Origin: Oscillospiraceae bacterium
GTDB taxonomy: Bacteria > Bacillota > Clostridia > Oscillospirales > CAG-272
Length of the DNA: 49,312 bases
Reading direction: 5' to 3'
Assembly: GCA_015065455.1 (NCBI GenBank)
Contig: SVQI01000012.1
Coordinates: 1-49,312, forward strand
The notes under the pieces were generated by a model. That model made no database searches and was not told the DNA's origin. It was given only the letters and a program-made list of their open reading frames with translations. How positions within the stretch are numbered: the stretch's first letter is position 1; each line of letters starts with the position of its first letter. Positions 39,289 through 48,656 of the stretch are shown here, one piece after another. A program made the position numbers and the translations under genes.

Positions 39289-39317
39289 TTGCATTTTAAA
39301 AACAAATGTGCTATAAT
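39289..39317 (+). promoter_or_regulatory. promoter for rpmB
   Basis: TTGCAT (39289-39294) and TATAAT (39312-39317), 17-base spacer, 57 bases before rpmB. Confidence 0.72.
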
Positions 39318-39374
39318 AACTCTGTTATAATTTAGTTTATAAATTGATTCATCATAAATTGGAGGTGCATCGGA

Positions 39375-39563
39375 ATGGCAAAGTGTGATTTCTGCGGCAA
39401 GAGTGTTGCTTTCGGACTTAATGTTTCTCACTCTAACCGTAAAACAAACAGAGTATGGAAACCCAATATCAGAAAGGTAAAGGCAGTTGTAAACGGTACT
39501 CCCAAAACTGTTAATGTCTGCTCTCGTTGTCTCCGTTCCAACAAGGTTACAAGAGCTAACTAA
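39375..39563 (+). CDS. rpmB: 50S ribosomal protein L28
   Basis: 62-residue ribosomal protein beginning MAKCDFCGKSVAFGLNVSHS. It is the zinc (C+) form: CDFC at the N-terminus and CSRC near the C-terminus hold one zinc. GGAGG lies 9 bases before the ATG. Its own promoter and terminator make it a single-gene unit. Confidence 0.97.
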   Translation: MAKCDFCGKSVAFGLNVSHSNRKTNRVWKPNIRKVKAVVNGTPKTVNVCSRCLRSNKVTRAN

Positions 39564-39583
39564 TCGTATATTGAAGTTAATTC

Positions 39584-39626
39584 AGCCCGGACGTTTTATT
39601 CAAACTCCGGGCTTTGCTCTGTTTTT
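39584..39626 (+). terminator. terminator after rpmB
   Basis: An 8-bp GC-rich stem (39584-39591 with 39606-39613), 14-base loop; T-rich sequence follows some bases later. Confidence 0.7.
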
Positions 39627-39640
39627 GTGAGGTGTTTTTT

Positions 39641-40330
39641 ATTAAAAATATACTTGTAGGAAATACTATATCAGCAAAATGCGAAGATGCGTTGAATTCA
39701 TTTGGTTATAACGTTGTAAAATTGCCGAGATTTAATAAATTGCAGGAATATGTTTCAAATCATGCAGATATGCTCATTTTTTATGACGGAGAAAGAATAA
39801 TAACTCATAATGGTTATTTCGAAGAAAATAAAACGTTGTTTGCTTCACTTGGTATAGAAATTGTTTTGTCTGATGAAAGAATGGAGAAAGCATATCCTTT
39901 TGACATTTTGTTTAACGCTGTTCTTACAAAAGAGGGAATACTTTTTTCAAAGAGCGAATATACTTCTGAGTTAATAAAACGAAGAGCAAAAAAGATAATA
40001 GAAGTAAAGCAAGGGTATACCGCTTGTTCTACTTGCCGTGTTTCCGATAATGCTTTTATAACAACCGATAGTGGATTGTATAAGGCTTATCTTCAGTGTG
40101 GGATAGACTCTATTTTGGTTTCAAAAGACGATATAGTTTTGCCGGGGTACGACTGCGGATTTATCGGAGGAGCATCTGTTGTGATAGGTGACCTTGTATG
40201 TTTTTTTGGAGATATAAAAAAATATCGGGATTATGGAATAATATATGATTTTGTCAGAAAGCATGATAAAGATATTTTTTCTTTGTCTGATGAAAAATTG
40301 ACTGACGTTGGTGGAGCAGTTGTGGTGTGA
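39641..40330 (+). CDS. DUF6873-type protein, probable ATT start codon
   Basis: About 229-residue cytoplasmic protein starting (M)KNILVGNTISAK. The C-terminal GYDCGFIGGASVVIGD and CFFGDIKKY resemble the GME-fold proteins grouped as DUF6873, related in fold to amidinotransferases; the family name is given from memory and not checked. There is no ATG, GTG or TTG at a ribosome-site distance: GTGAGGTG (39627-39634) is followed six bases later by ATT AAA AAT. ATT is a rare but known initiator (infC). An in-frame TTG at 39614 lies before the ribosome site. It precedes the TerB_N operon promoter. Confidence 0.75.
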   Translation: MKNILVGNTISAKCEDALNSFGYNVVKLPRFNKLQEYVSNHADMLIFYDGERIITHNGYFEENKTLFASLGIEIVLSDERMEKAYPFDILFNAVLTKEGILFSKSEYTSELIKRRAKKIIEVKQGYTACSTCRVSDNAFITTDSGLYKAYLQCGIDSILVSKDDIVLPGYDCGFIGGASVVIGDLVCFFGDIKKYRDYGIIYDFVRKHDKDIFSLSDEKLTDVGGAVVV

Positions 40331-40334
40331 ATAA

Positions 40335-40363
40335 TTGACAATAATGCACGTTTATGATATAAT
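40335..40363 (+). promoter_or_regulatory. promoter for the TerB_N-BrxD-like-alaS unit
   Basis: TTGACA (40335-40340) and TATAAT (40358-40363) with a 17-base spacer: perfect consensus. It begins 5 bases after the upstream stop codon and is the only promoter I can read before alaS. Confidence 0.87.
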
Positions 40364-40435
40364 AAATAGAAATCCTTTTTAGGTGTTTTGTTGGTTTTTA
40401 TAGAGCTAAATTACGGAGATTTGTGGAACAGATAG

Positions 40436-42031
40436 ATGATTTTTAAGAACGAGGATCAAAAAAATAAAAACCGCTCTAAAATTGAAGAAACTGATGGCTT
40501 TTGGGATATCGGTAATATTACCCCCTTCAAAAGCGTTGCATCGAAAAAAGACGTAATTGTTGACACCGATGCCGTTACCGTGTACGGTAATGATAGCGAT
40601 GAGGAGAAAAACATAAAACCGAGTGCAGTTGCTTTACCGCGAATTTCGTCTGAGCTTTTATTGTCATATATTCCCCAAAACAGTTTTTTTAGAAACGTAA
40701 ATATATTAAGCTGGCCGTCAAAGTATACGTTTTATGAAAGATTCAGACTTGACGCTGTTAGATATTTTAACACGATACACAGTGAGGTTCAGCCTGTTAA
40801 ATATTTTTCGTATATGCCGAGTTATATTCAGATGTCGGCAAAGCAAAGAGATTGGTATTTTTATTGGCGCAGTTGTGTAAGGAAAGGAATATACTTGCCG
40901 ACAGACAGCAGTTATATTCTGTTGTACGTTTATGAAATAATAAATCTCCCCGAACTTATTCCTGCGGAAAAAGGTATAGAGCTTTTATTTGGAATTTGGA
41001 CTAATTACAGAAAATCGTACACAAAGCTTGATAAATTTTTAAGTGAGTGGGTGTGCGACTATTGTTTGATAAATAATATAGACTTGCCCTTTGGTGATTT
41101 TGTTGAATTATACGAGGGAGCCAAGGAATGTTCTTCTCTGAAGCAGTTTTATATAAAATGCGAAGAAGACGACATTTACCCGATGTTACTGCTCGAAAAA
41201 AGCGTATCGTACAGGTGGAGAAACAGTAAATATATTGATGAAAGTAATAGAGCGCTGTTTGAAAAACATATAGTCGGCGGATTTGTTTATGCGGTGAATA
41301 AGCTTGCAAAAGCTGACGGAAGATTTAACGGGAAAGACGGCAGGACTGTTACAAGGAGAGTTATAAGAGACTCTTTCAGCGGTGCTTTATGTGCTTATAA
41401 AGTAAAGAGAAAAATAGAAGTAGAGTACGTTGATTTATCAAAAGAAAACGACATATCATTTATAGTTACCGATATTGTAAGGTATTCTGAGAACAGAATC
41501 AGAGCTTATCTTGGGATAAGAGCAAGACTGTCTGTTCAGAATCTGACAGAGCAGTACAAAAATATAATTGACGAATATTTCGACGCTTGTTTGCCGTGTA
41601 ATTACAGCAAAAAGAGGATATCAAAAGAGGATATATACGAAATTAAAGAATTGCCCGTAAAAGAATTCTCGGTATCTTTTGAAAAGGCAAGAGAGATTGA
41701 AAAAGAGTCGTGGCGGATTACGGACAGACTTGTTGAAGACATAGAATACGAAGATGCAATTACAGATACGAGTACACAAAGTACGGACAAATCTATTGAG
41801 AGCGAAGCGCTTGATATAGCCAAAGAGGCATTAATTGCGGTCGTCAACGGGGACACAAAGAGGTTTTCTGATATAGCTGAAGAAAGCTATATGTTACCCG
41901 AGACTTTGGCGGAATGTGTAAACGAGCTTTGCTTTGAACTACTCGGTGATGTAGGTATAGAAGAAAAAGACGGCGTATACACATTGATACCCGATTATGA
42001 ACAGGAGATAAGACAATGGCTGAACCGATGA
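40436..42031 (+). CDS. TerB N-terminal domain protein
   Basis: 531-residue cytoplasmic protein. Residues about 85-290 match the TerB_N domain: SKYTFYERFRLDAVRYF, then FSYMPSYIQMSAKQRDWYFYWR and TDSSYILLYVYEIINLPE. The C-terminal 120 residues are helical and acidic (a TerB_C-like region is possible). In other Firmicutes TerB_N proteins are encoded beside an AAA+ ATPase of the BrxD/DUF2791 type and often a DEAD/DEAH helicase. Here the ATPase gene follows with a 16-base overlap, and no helicase is present. A weak GGAAC is the only ribosome-site candidate. Confidence 0.75.
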   Translation: MIFKNEDQKNKNRSKIEETDGFWDIGNITPFKSVASKKDVIVDTDAVTVYGNDSDEEKNIKPSAVALPRISSELLLSYIPQNSFFRNVNILSWPSKYTFYERFRLDAVRYFNTIHSEVQPVKYFSYMPSYIQMSAKQRDWYFYWRSCVRKGIYLPTDSSYILLYVYEIINLPELIPAEKGIELLFGIWTNYRKSYTKLDKFLSEWVCDYCLINNIDLPFGDFVELYEGAKECSSLKQFYIKCEEDDIYPMLLLEKSVSYRWRNSKYIDESNRALFEKHIVGGFVYAVNKLAKADGRFNGKDGRTVTRRVIRDSFSGALCAYKVKRKIEVEYVDLSKENDISFIVTDIVRYSENRIRAYLGIRARLSVQNLTEQYKNIIDEYFDACLPCNYSKKRISKEDIYEIKELPVKEFSVSFEKAREIEKESWRITDRLVEDIEYEDAITDTSTQSTDKSIESEALDIAKEALIAVVNGDTKRFSDIAEESYMLPETLAECVNELCFELLGDVGIEEKDGVYTLIPDYEQEIRQWLNR

Positions 42032-43335
42032 ATAAGGTGCCCAAGAGAATATTGGTTTCCTTGCTTGAAAGCTTATCTGCAGGCGTTGTGCCGCGAATGG
42101 GTGCGCCTTACGTTGCTATCGGTAGGGAAAATGAAGTAACCGTTTTGCTTGACAGTCTTGAACACGTTTCTGACGGCGGTTCTTTTATGAAGCTTGTCAT
42201 TGGAAGATACGGAAGCGGAAAGAGCTTTCTTATGCAGCTCGTAAGAGGTTATGCGGTTGAAAAGGGATTTGTTTGCTGTGATGCTGACCTTTCTCCAGAG
42301 AGACGCTTTTTTGGAACAAAGGGAAATGGAGTTGCTACGTACAGAGAACTCATAAAAAATATGTGCACTAAGACTTCTCCCGATGGTAATGCCATACAGT
42401 CGATAATTGCGAAGTGGATATCAAATATACAGTCTGAGGTTGCAATATCCGGAATAAAGACGGGAACGACTGAGTTTGACTCGGAAGTAGAAAAAAGAAT
42501 CCATTCAGTAACGCGAGAAGCGGAAAATCATATTGGCGGATTTGATTTTGCCTGTGTTGTTAATTCTTTTTACAAGGCGCAGAAGGATGGAGATGACGAG
42601 AAAAAGGGCTGCTGTCTGAGATGGCTTCGCGGAGAGTATATTACAAGGTCAGAAGCAAAAAAAGACCTTGGAGTTTTTTCGATTATAAATGATGAAAATT
42701 GGTATGATTATATAAAACTTTTGGCCTTTTTTGTGAGAAAAACAGGCTACAAAGGGTTAGTCGTATTTATAGATGAATGTGTGAATCTTTATAAGATTAC
42801 CAACAGAATTTCAAGAGAGTCAAATTACGAAAAGCTTTTGTCAATGTTTAACGATACGTTGCAGGGCAATTCAAAGGGACTTGGACTTGTTCTTGGCGGC
42901 ACGCCGATGTTTCTTGAGGACAAGCGCCGCGGTCTTTACAGCTATGAGGCTTTGAAAAGCAGACTTGAGGACGGAAAGTATTCGGACAGTGGGTTTAAGA
43001 ATTTGATGGGACCTGTAATCAGGCTTGAACGTCTTGACGATAACCAGTTGTATGCTCTGGTTACGAGAGTAAAAATACTTCACGAACAGAATTACGGTTG
43101 GCAAGCGCCGATATCCGACGAACAGGCAGCGGCCTTTTTGAAGGATTGTTTGTCAAAAGCAGGGGCAGAAACTATGGTTACTCCCCGTGAGGTTATCCGT
43201 GATTTTCTTGAGGTGCTGAATATTTTGTATCAGAATAAAGATGCAAAATTTGAGGATGTTGTCAAAAATGCTGTTTTGTCAAAGGTTGACGAAAATACAA
43301 ATGATGAATTTGATCTATCAGATATAGAACTTTAA
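42016..43335 (+). CDS. BrxD-like (DUF2791) P-loop ATPase
   Basis: 439-residue AAA+ ATPase. The N-terminus RILVSLLESLSAGVVPRMGAPYVAIGRENE is the hallmark of DUF2791/BrxD-type proteins. Walker A GRYGSGKS (63-70) and Walker B VVFIDE (249-254) are intact; GGTP around residue 294 is a sensor-1-like site. BrxD is part of some BREX phage-defence systems, and DUF2791 ATPases occur beside TerB_N proteins. AGGAG lies 8 bases before the ATG, and the gene overlaps the TerB_N gene by 16 bases. alaS starts 13 bases after its stop. No BrxL, PglX, PglZ or helicase gene is in the window. Confidence 0.82.
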   Translation: MAEPMNKVPKRILVSLLESLSAGVVPRMGAPYVAIGRENEVTVLLDSLEHVSDGGSFMKLVIGRYGSGKSFLMQLVRGYAVEKGFVCCDADLSPERRFFGTKGNGVATYRELIKNMCTKTSPDGNAIQSIIAKWISNIQSEVAISGIKTGTTEFDSEVEKRIHSVTREAENHIGGFDFACVVNSFYKAQKDGDDEKKGCCLRWLRGEYITRSEAKKDLGVFSIINDENWYDYIKLLAFFVRKTGYKGLVVFIDECVNLYKITNRISRESNYEKLLSMFNDTLQGNSKGLGLVLGGTPMFLEDKRRGLYSYEALKSRLEDGKYSDSGFKNLMGPVIRLERLDDNQLYALVTRVKILHEQNYGWQAPISDEQAAAFLKDCLSKAGAETMVTPREVIRDFLEVLNILYQNKDAKFEDVVKNAVLSKVDENTNDEFDLSDIEL

Positions 43336-43348
43336 GGAGTATAGATAT

Positions 43349-45964
43349 ATGAAATGGACAGGACTTAACGAATTAAGAGAAGCTTATCTTTCATTTTTTG
43401 AAAGTAAGGGACATTTAAGACATAAGAGTTTTCCGCTTGTGCCTATTGATGATAAATCCTTACTGCTTATAAATGCGGGTATGGCGCCCTTGAAAAAATA
43501 TTTTAAAGGTGAATCTGAACCCCCGAAAACAAGAATGACAACTTGTCAGAAGTGTATTCGTACTCCTGATATAGAAAGGGTAGGAATTACAGCAAGACAC
43601 GGAACTTTCTTTGAAATGCTCGGAAACTTCTCCTTTGGTGATTACTTTAAGGAAGAAGCTATAAGCTGGGCATGGGAGTTTTGTACTAAGGTTATTATGC
43701 TTCCCGAGGATAAAATATGGGTAACTATATACGAAGAGGACGATGAAGCATATAATATCTGGCACGATAAGGTAGGGGTACCCGCAGAGAGAATAGTAAG
43801 ACTTGGTGATGATAACTTCTGGGAAATCGGAAGTGGTCCCTGCGGTCCTTGTTCTGAGCTTCATATAGACAGAGGCGAAGAATTCGGTTGCGGTTCTCCC
43901 GATTGTAAACCCGGCTGTGACTGCGATAGATTTATGGAGTTTTGGAACCTTGTATTTACACAGTTTGACAGCGACGGAGCGGGTAATTATACACCTCTTG
44001 CTCATCCGAATATTGATACGGGTATGGGACTCGAAAGACTTGCTTGCGTAATGCAGGGAGTAAACAATCTTTTTGAGGTTGATACTGTAAGAAATATAAT
44101 GGCAAAGGTTTCCGAGCTTACCAACGTTAAGTACGGAGAAGACAAACAGAAGGATATATCACTCAGAGTAATTACTGACCATATCAGAAGCACTTCTTTT
44201 CTTATTTGCGACGGTGTTGTTCCTTCAAATGAGGGAAGAGGGTACGTGTTGAGAAGACTTCTCAGACGTGCCGCAAGACATGGAAGACTTCTTGGTGTTA
44301 AAGATTTGTTTTTGTCTGAGCTTTGCGACGTTGTTGCAAAGGAAAATGTTTCGGCATATCCCGAGCTGACAGAAAAGCTTGATTATATTAAAAAGGTTAT
44401 AAAAATTGAAGAAGAGCGTTTTGCGGCTACGGTTGACAGCGGCCTTGAAATGCTTGAAAAACTTATTGAAAAAGCAAAGAGTGAAAACTCTGACATTCTA
44501 AAAGGTGAAGACGTATTTAAGTTATCAGATACTTATGGATTCCCATTTGATTTGACTCGTGAGATATCCGAAGAATCGGGAATAAAGGTTGACGTTGAAG
44601 GCTTTGAAAAGCTTATGAAAGAACAAAAGGAAAGAGCAAGAGGAGCAAGAGCGTCAATGGGTGACTTCGGCTGGGCAGCCGAAAACTTTGATGAGATCAA
44701 AAAGTTTGATAAGACAGAATTTTGCGGCTATACGGAAATGACAGCTAACGCAAAAGTCTTGACGGCGCTTGAAAGCGAAGACGGTGAAAAAGTAACGCTA
44801 ATTCTTGATAAAACTCCTTTCTATGCAGAGGGAGGCGGTCAGGTAGGCGATACCGGTAAGATCTTATGCGGTGACTGTGAATATACAGTTACTGATACAA
44901 AGAAGCACGATGGCATCTATATGCATATATGCAAAAAGACAATCGGCTTGATAAAGACAGGAGACGCTGTTACTGCAGTTGTTGATGCAGAAAGACGCAG
45001 AGCAATTGCAAGAAACCATTCGACAGCACACTTGCTTCAGAGCGCACTTCGTAAGGTGTTAGGTAATCATATTGAACAAGCGGGTTCTTACGTTGATGAA
45101 AACAGACTTCGCTTTGATTTCTCCCACTTTACGTCAATGACCACCGAGGAAATTGAAAAAGTTGAAAATTTGGTAAATGAGTGGATATTGTCTGCGGCTA
45201 ATGTGAAAACCCTTGAAACTGACATAGAAACTGCCAAGAAGATGGGCGCGATAGCTTTGTTCGGAGAAAAATACGGGGATACCGTAAGACTCGTTCAAAT
45301 GGGGGATTTTTCAACCGAGCTTTGCGGCGGAACTCATATATCCAATACAAGCGAGGCAGCGTTGTTTAAAATTATATCCGAAACATCTGTTTCTGCCGGA
45401 ACACGAAGAATTGAGGGAGTAACGGGCAGAGGAGTGCTTGAACTTATTTCCGAGAAGAACGCGCTTATTAATGCGACCGCAAAGGAAATTAAGGCCAATA
45501 ATGTTTCCGATATACCGAAACGAATCGAAGCGCTTCAAAATGAGCTTAAAGAAGCTAAAAAAATGATAGATGGGCTGAATGCACAGCTTTCCGAATCAAA
45601 GACGGCAGATCTTTATAAAAACGCTGTTGACGTTGACGGTGTTATGGTTGCCGTTATGAAATCAGCGGAGATGAACGTTGATATGGCAAGAAAGGCTTGC
45701 GACAAGCTTAAGGATAAACACAGTGATATAGTTGTTGCGATGGCTGTAACTGCAAATGATAAGCTTAACTTCGTCACATGCTGTGGTAAAGATGCAGTTG
45801 CGAAGGGAGCTCACGCAGGTAACCTTGCAAGGATGCTCGGTACGTTTACAGGCGGAAGCGGTGGCGGAAGACCTGATAGCGCAGTATCGGGAGGTAAAGA
45901 TACAACTAAGATTGATGAAGCATTAGCTTCTGTGTGTGAATTTGTTAAGGCTAATTTAAAATAA
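43349..45964 (+). CDS. alaS: alanine--tRNA ligase
   Basis: 871-residue class II synthetase. The N-terminus has the motif 1-3 catalytic core (MKWTGLNELREAYLSFFESKGH onward, HGTFFEMLGNFSFGDYFKE, TGMGLERL), followed by the editing domain with zinc-site NHSTAHLLQ (HxxxH) and CGGTH, then the C-terminal C-Ala domain (RRIEGVTG to GGGRPDSAVSGG). AAGGAG lies 8 bases before the ATG. The gap to the BrxD-like gene is 13 bases, and no promoter is seen between, so alaS is probably transcribed with it. Confidence 0.97.
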   Translation: MKWTGLNELREAYLSFFESKGHLRHKSFPLVPIDDKSLLLINAGMAPLKKYFKGESEPPKTRMTTCQKCIRTPDIERVGITARHGTFFEMLGNFSFGDYFKEEAISWAWEFCTKVIMLPEDKIWVTIYEEDDEAYNIWHDKVGVPAERIVRLGDDNFWEIGSGPCGPCSELHIDRGEEFGCGSPDCKPGCDCDRFMEFWNLVFTQFDSDGAGNYTPLAHPNIDTGMGLERLACVMQGVNNLFEVDTVRNIMAKVSELTNVKYGEDKQKDISLRVITDHIRSTSFLICDGVVPSNEGRGYVLRRLLRRAARHGRLLGVKDLFLSELCDVVAKENVSAYPELTEKLDYIKKVIKIEEERFAATVDSGLEMLEKLIEKAKSENSDILKGEDVFKLSDTYGFPFDLTREISEESGIKVDVEGFEKLMKEQKERARGARASMGDFGWAAENFDEIKKFDKTEFCGYTEMTANAKVLTALESEDGEKVTLILDKTPFYAEGGGQVGDTGKILCGDCEYTVTDTKKHDGIYMHICKKTIGLIKTGDAVTAVVDAERRRAIARNHSTAHLLQSALRKVLGNHIEQAGSYVDENRLRFDFSHFTSMTTEEIEKVENLVNEWILSAANVKTLETDIETAKKMGAIALFGEKYGDTVRLVQMGDFSTELCGGTHISNTSEAALFKIISETSVSAGTRRIEGVTGRGVLELISEKNALINATAKEIKANNVSDIPKRIEALQNELKEAKKMIDGLNAQLSESKTADLYKNAVDVDGVMVAVMKSAEMNVDMARKACDKLKDKHSDIVVAMAVTANDKLNFVTCCGKDAVAKGAHAGNLARMLGTFTGGSGGGRPDSAVSGGKDTTKIDEALASVCEFVKANLK

Positions 45965-45997
45965 AATTATTTGTTTATGAAAGCATGGTGATAAGTT

Positions 45998-47071
45998 TTG
46001 AATCGTAGGACGATTATAGTAGTTCTTTCGGTTGTGACGTGTATCATTATAGCGTCTTCACTTATTTTCTTCTTTATGGGACTCGACAAAAAGGACGTAC
46101 ATGGCGGCTATGATGTTCCTAATTATAATCAGATAAGACATGATATGGTTTATCAAAAAGAGGTACAATTTGACAGTGAAGTGTTGAAACGCAATATTCT
46201 TTCTGATCCCTGTTATTCTGATTATATGATAAAAGATGAGTATTCTATGGTGTATCAGATTACGGATGCTGAAAGCGAGGAAATGATCAAGGAGTATCTC
46301 GGTATTAAATCTGATTTGCCGGATATTGATTACGACAGTAATTATTTACTTGTATCTGTAGGAAGACCGATAGTCAATATGAAAAGTGGGCTTAATAACG
46401 AAACACTCTCAGGTGAGAGTGTTCTTGAAATAGTCTATTCCGATGATGAATATAGGAAAGATTGTCTCTTTGTTTATTCGATGAATAAAACCAAGATAGT
46501 TTCCGGAGAGCGCTTGGAAAGATATTTATGGGAAAATAATTTGCCTGCAAGTAATTTTTATCAGCCGGAAGAAGATACGCGACAGATTGTGTCTGAAGGA
46601 AAATATCACAGATTGTACAAGAAATCCACGGGGTCTTACGAATGCGCATTGCTTACCATGGACGAAGGCAAGATAAATAAACGTTTATTTTCGCAGAATG
46701 AAATCAAAGTTACTGAGTTTGACTTAACGTTGGTGAAAATTGATTACGGAACATCTAACGTCTATTATAATGTTCCGAGAGGTGTATTTTCTGAAGAGTA
46801 TGCTTTTAACACGGAATATCTTATATATAATATAATAAGTTATATGCGTGTGAAGGACGGAAAGCTGCAGTTGATTCTTCGAGATGCTTACGATTCGACA
46901 TTCTATGCAAAAATAATAACATTACCGTTTACCTATGATTTGGATAATATAGATTCATTGGTACAAAAGGTTACGGTTGTTGACAATACACACGTATCTG
47001 TTGAATATTATAAAGGGGAAAACAGAGAACTTGTAAAAGAAACTGTTGAAGTGTATTCCCTTAACCGATAA
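45998..47071 (+). CDS. membrane-anchored extracellular protein, function unknown
   Basis: 357-residue protein with one N-terminal membrane helix (about 7-28) and a large hydrophilic region, rich in Asp, Glu, Tyr and beta-type segments. No cysteine follows the helix at a lipobox, so it is a signal anchor rather than a lipoprotein. The start is a TTG at 45998 after GGTGATAAG. It follows alaS by 33 bases with no terminator. No domain family was recognised; it may be the last gene of the alaS unit and is followed by a strong terminator. Confidence 0.78.
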   Translation: MNRRTIIVVLSVVTCIIIASSLIFFFMGLDKKDVHGGYDVPNYNQIRHDMVYQKEVQFDSEVLKRNILSDPCYSDYMIKDEYSMVYQITDAESEEMIKEYLGIKSDLPDIDYDSNYLLVSVGRPIVNMKSGLNNETLSGESVLEIVYSDDEYRKDCLFVYSMNKTKIVSGERLERYLWENNLPASNFYQPEEDTRQIVSEGKYHRLYKKSTGSYECALLTMDEGKINKRLFSQNEIKVTEFDLTLVKIDYGTSNVYYNVPRGVFSEEYAFNTEYLIYNIISYMRVKDGKLQLILRDAYDSTFYAKIITLPFTYDLDNIDSLVQKVTVVDNTHVSVEYYKGENRELVKETVEVYSLNR

Positions 47072-47081
47072 GAAAAAATTA

Positions 47082-47126
47082 AAACACCTTAAATTCACAA
47101 ACCGTGAATTTAAGGTGTTTTTTTAA
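47082..47126. terminator. bidirectional terminator
   Basis: A 17-bp perfect stem (47082-47098 with 47104-47120) with T and A runs on both sides, between the plus-strand gene ending at 47071 and the minus-strand gene ending at 47136. Confidence 0.92.
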
Positions 47127-47135
47127 TATTTATTT

Positions 47136-48656
47136 TTATTCAACTATATTATATACCGAATACATAAAAATTGAACGGTAGCTGTAGCCTGAGCTCAAGT
47201 ATGATATTGATTCTTTAAATGGAACGTTATCTCCAAGAGCAGGATCCGAAGCTGCAGAGTCACATATACGGAATTCGTAATTTCCGTAAGGGTCATTGGG
47301 ATTGAGACATTCAGTGAACACCACGTAGTGAGTTCTGTTAGCGTACGAATTTCTCATACCTACAAGAACGCCTTCGGGATGCTGGTCAAGCAATTCTTTT
47401 ATGTGCTTGAGAGAGTTTCCGTAATATTCTCTTGAGGTAATAGAATTACCGTTTACAGTAAATCTTGGGTCAATGTTGCTATGTCCTACATTTACAGGAT
47501 TTCTGGGAACTCTTATGGAGCCTAAGTTATGACCTGAGATACCCATATTAGCTAACATAACGGTAAAGGGATCTGCTTCGAGGTTGTTTGTCTCATCATA
47601 TCTCATATCATAGCCGTCTGTTAATACAGCGCCCATGTTGTGAAGTATCATAGATTCAGAGCACAGTTTGCATCCCTGATCCATCCAGTCGGCGCCCGTT
47701 CTGTATCCGTTGATAAAGAACAATTTTCTTTCGCCTGAGAAGGTTGTAAGATATAGGTTTTGTAAAGAAGCAGCGTTCCAACCGCCCGTATACATATTGT
47801 GCTGACTGTACCAAGTATATGCGGGGAGGTTTGTAACCTTAACAACTGTGGAAGCCGTTTGCTTTCCGCAAGTTACGGTAATAGTTGCCGTTCCCTCAGA
47901 AACACCGTAAACGTATCCTTGGCTGTCGACAGTGGCAACGTCGGTGTTGCTACTCTTCCATTCCATGTTACCTATAAGATGCTTGGGGGTGAGCTTTGTA
48001 TAGATATCCTGAATTTCTCCCTGTCTTACGTTTATGTAACCGCTCGAAATAGAGAGTGATTCAGAAGATACCTTAACAAGCTGCCATTGCTGTTTCTCGC
48101 TGCCGTTTTCAAGAGCAAGACCTGCCAAAGTGAAATTGTATTTTCCTTTAATTGATGAAATGTCAAGAGTGAGCTTGTCGTCACTCATAAATGCGGGTTT
48201 TATGTTGTAGTACAGTTTATCTGAGTTTTCGTTCTGTACCGGAACAATGTTGAATTTGCTTTGATTTGTAACGTTTTCGTTTTTAGCGATAAGCTCGCCT
48301 TCCATAATGTCGGACTGATAATAAAGGCTATAGTCCTTATCTTCTCCCAAAGAATAAATTATGTAAGAACCGTCGTCCTGTCTTTTTATAAGAAAGTCCT
48401 GACCGCTCATACCTGTCTTCTTTGAAAGATATACGGTTCCTTGTTCGTCATATATAGTATCAAATACGTCTAAATATTCGCCTGTTTGCTTGTTTACAAT
48501 ATTATAAACACCGTCTGTAAGCTGGTTAGGGTCAATTGTCGATGAAAACAGCCCCAAGGAAGCTGTAGCCGTAAACGTAAGCAAAACTGACAAAATACAG
48601 GTAATAGCAATATACAAAATAATCTTTTTACAATTAAATCGTATTATGTAAACCAC
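47136..48656 (-). CDS. secreted ricin-like/BIG2/C39-like peptidase protein
   Basis: 506-residue exported protein. In order: N-terminal membrane helix or signal (12-34); a ricin-type beta-trefoil-like domain (about 44-195, with GVYNIVNKQTGEYLDV and a closing QQWQLVKV); a BIG2 Ig-like domain (about 200-275, VDSQGYVYGVSEGTATITV); and a C-terminal domain like peptidase C39 (about 290-506). Candidate catalytic residues are Cys329 (DQGCKLC), His443 (RTHYVVFTE) and Asp466 (RICDSAASD). The start is uncertain: the in-frame GTG at 48656 lies inside the AGAGGTGG site, and ATA codons at 48647 and 48644 are 5-8 bases after it. It lies upstream of sigG but on the other strand, with its own promoter. Confidence 0.8.
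   Translation of the reverse strand: MVYIIRFNCKKIILYIAITCILSVLLTFTATASLGLFSSTIDPNQLTDGVYNIVNKQTGEYLDVFDTIYDEQGTVYLSKKTGMSGQDFLIKRQDDGSYIIYSLGEDKDYSLYYQSDIMEGELIAKNENVTNQSKFNIVPVQNENSDKLYYNIKPAFMSDDKLTLDISSIKGKYNFTLAGLALENGSEKQQWQLVKVSSESLSISSGYINVRQGEIQDIYTKLTPKHLIGNMEWKSSNTDVATVDSQGYVYGVSEGTATITVTCGKQTASTVVKVTNLPAYTWYSQHNMYTGGWNAASLQNLYLTTFSGERKLFFINGYRTGADWMDQGCKLCSESMILHNMGAVLTDGYDMRYDETNNLEADPFTVMLANMGISGHNLGSIRVPRNPVNVGHSNIDPRFTVNGNSITSREYYGNSLKHIKELLDQHPEGVLVGMRNSYANRTHYVVFTECLNPNDPYGNYEFRICDSAASDPALGDNVPFKESISYLSSGYSYRSIFMYSVYNIVE

Noticed and set aside
40436..43335. Complete BREX locus
   Set aside because: Only a BrxD-like ATPase is present; no PglX methyltransferase, PglZ, BrxL or helicase gene is seen.
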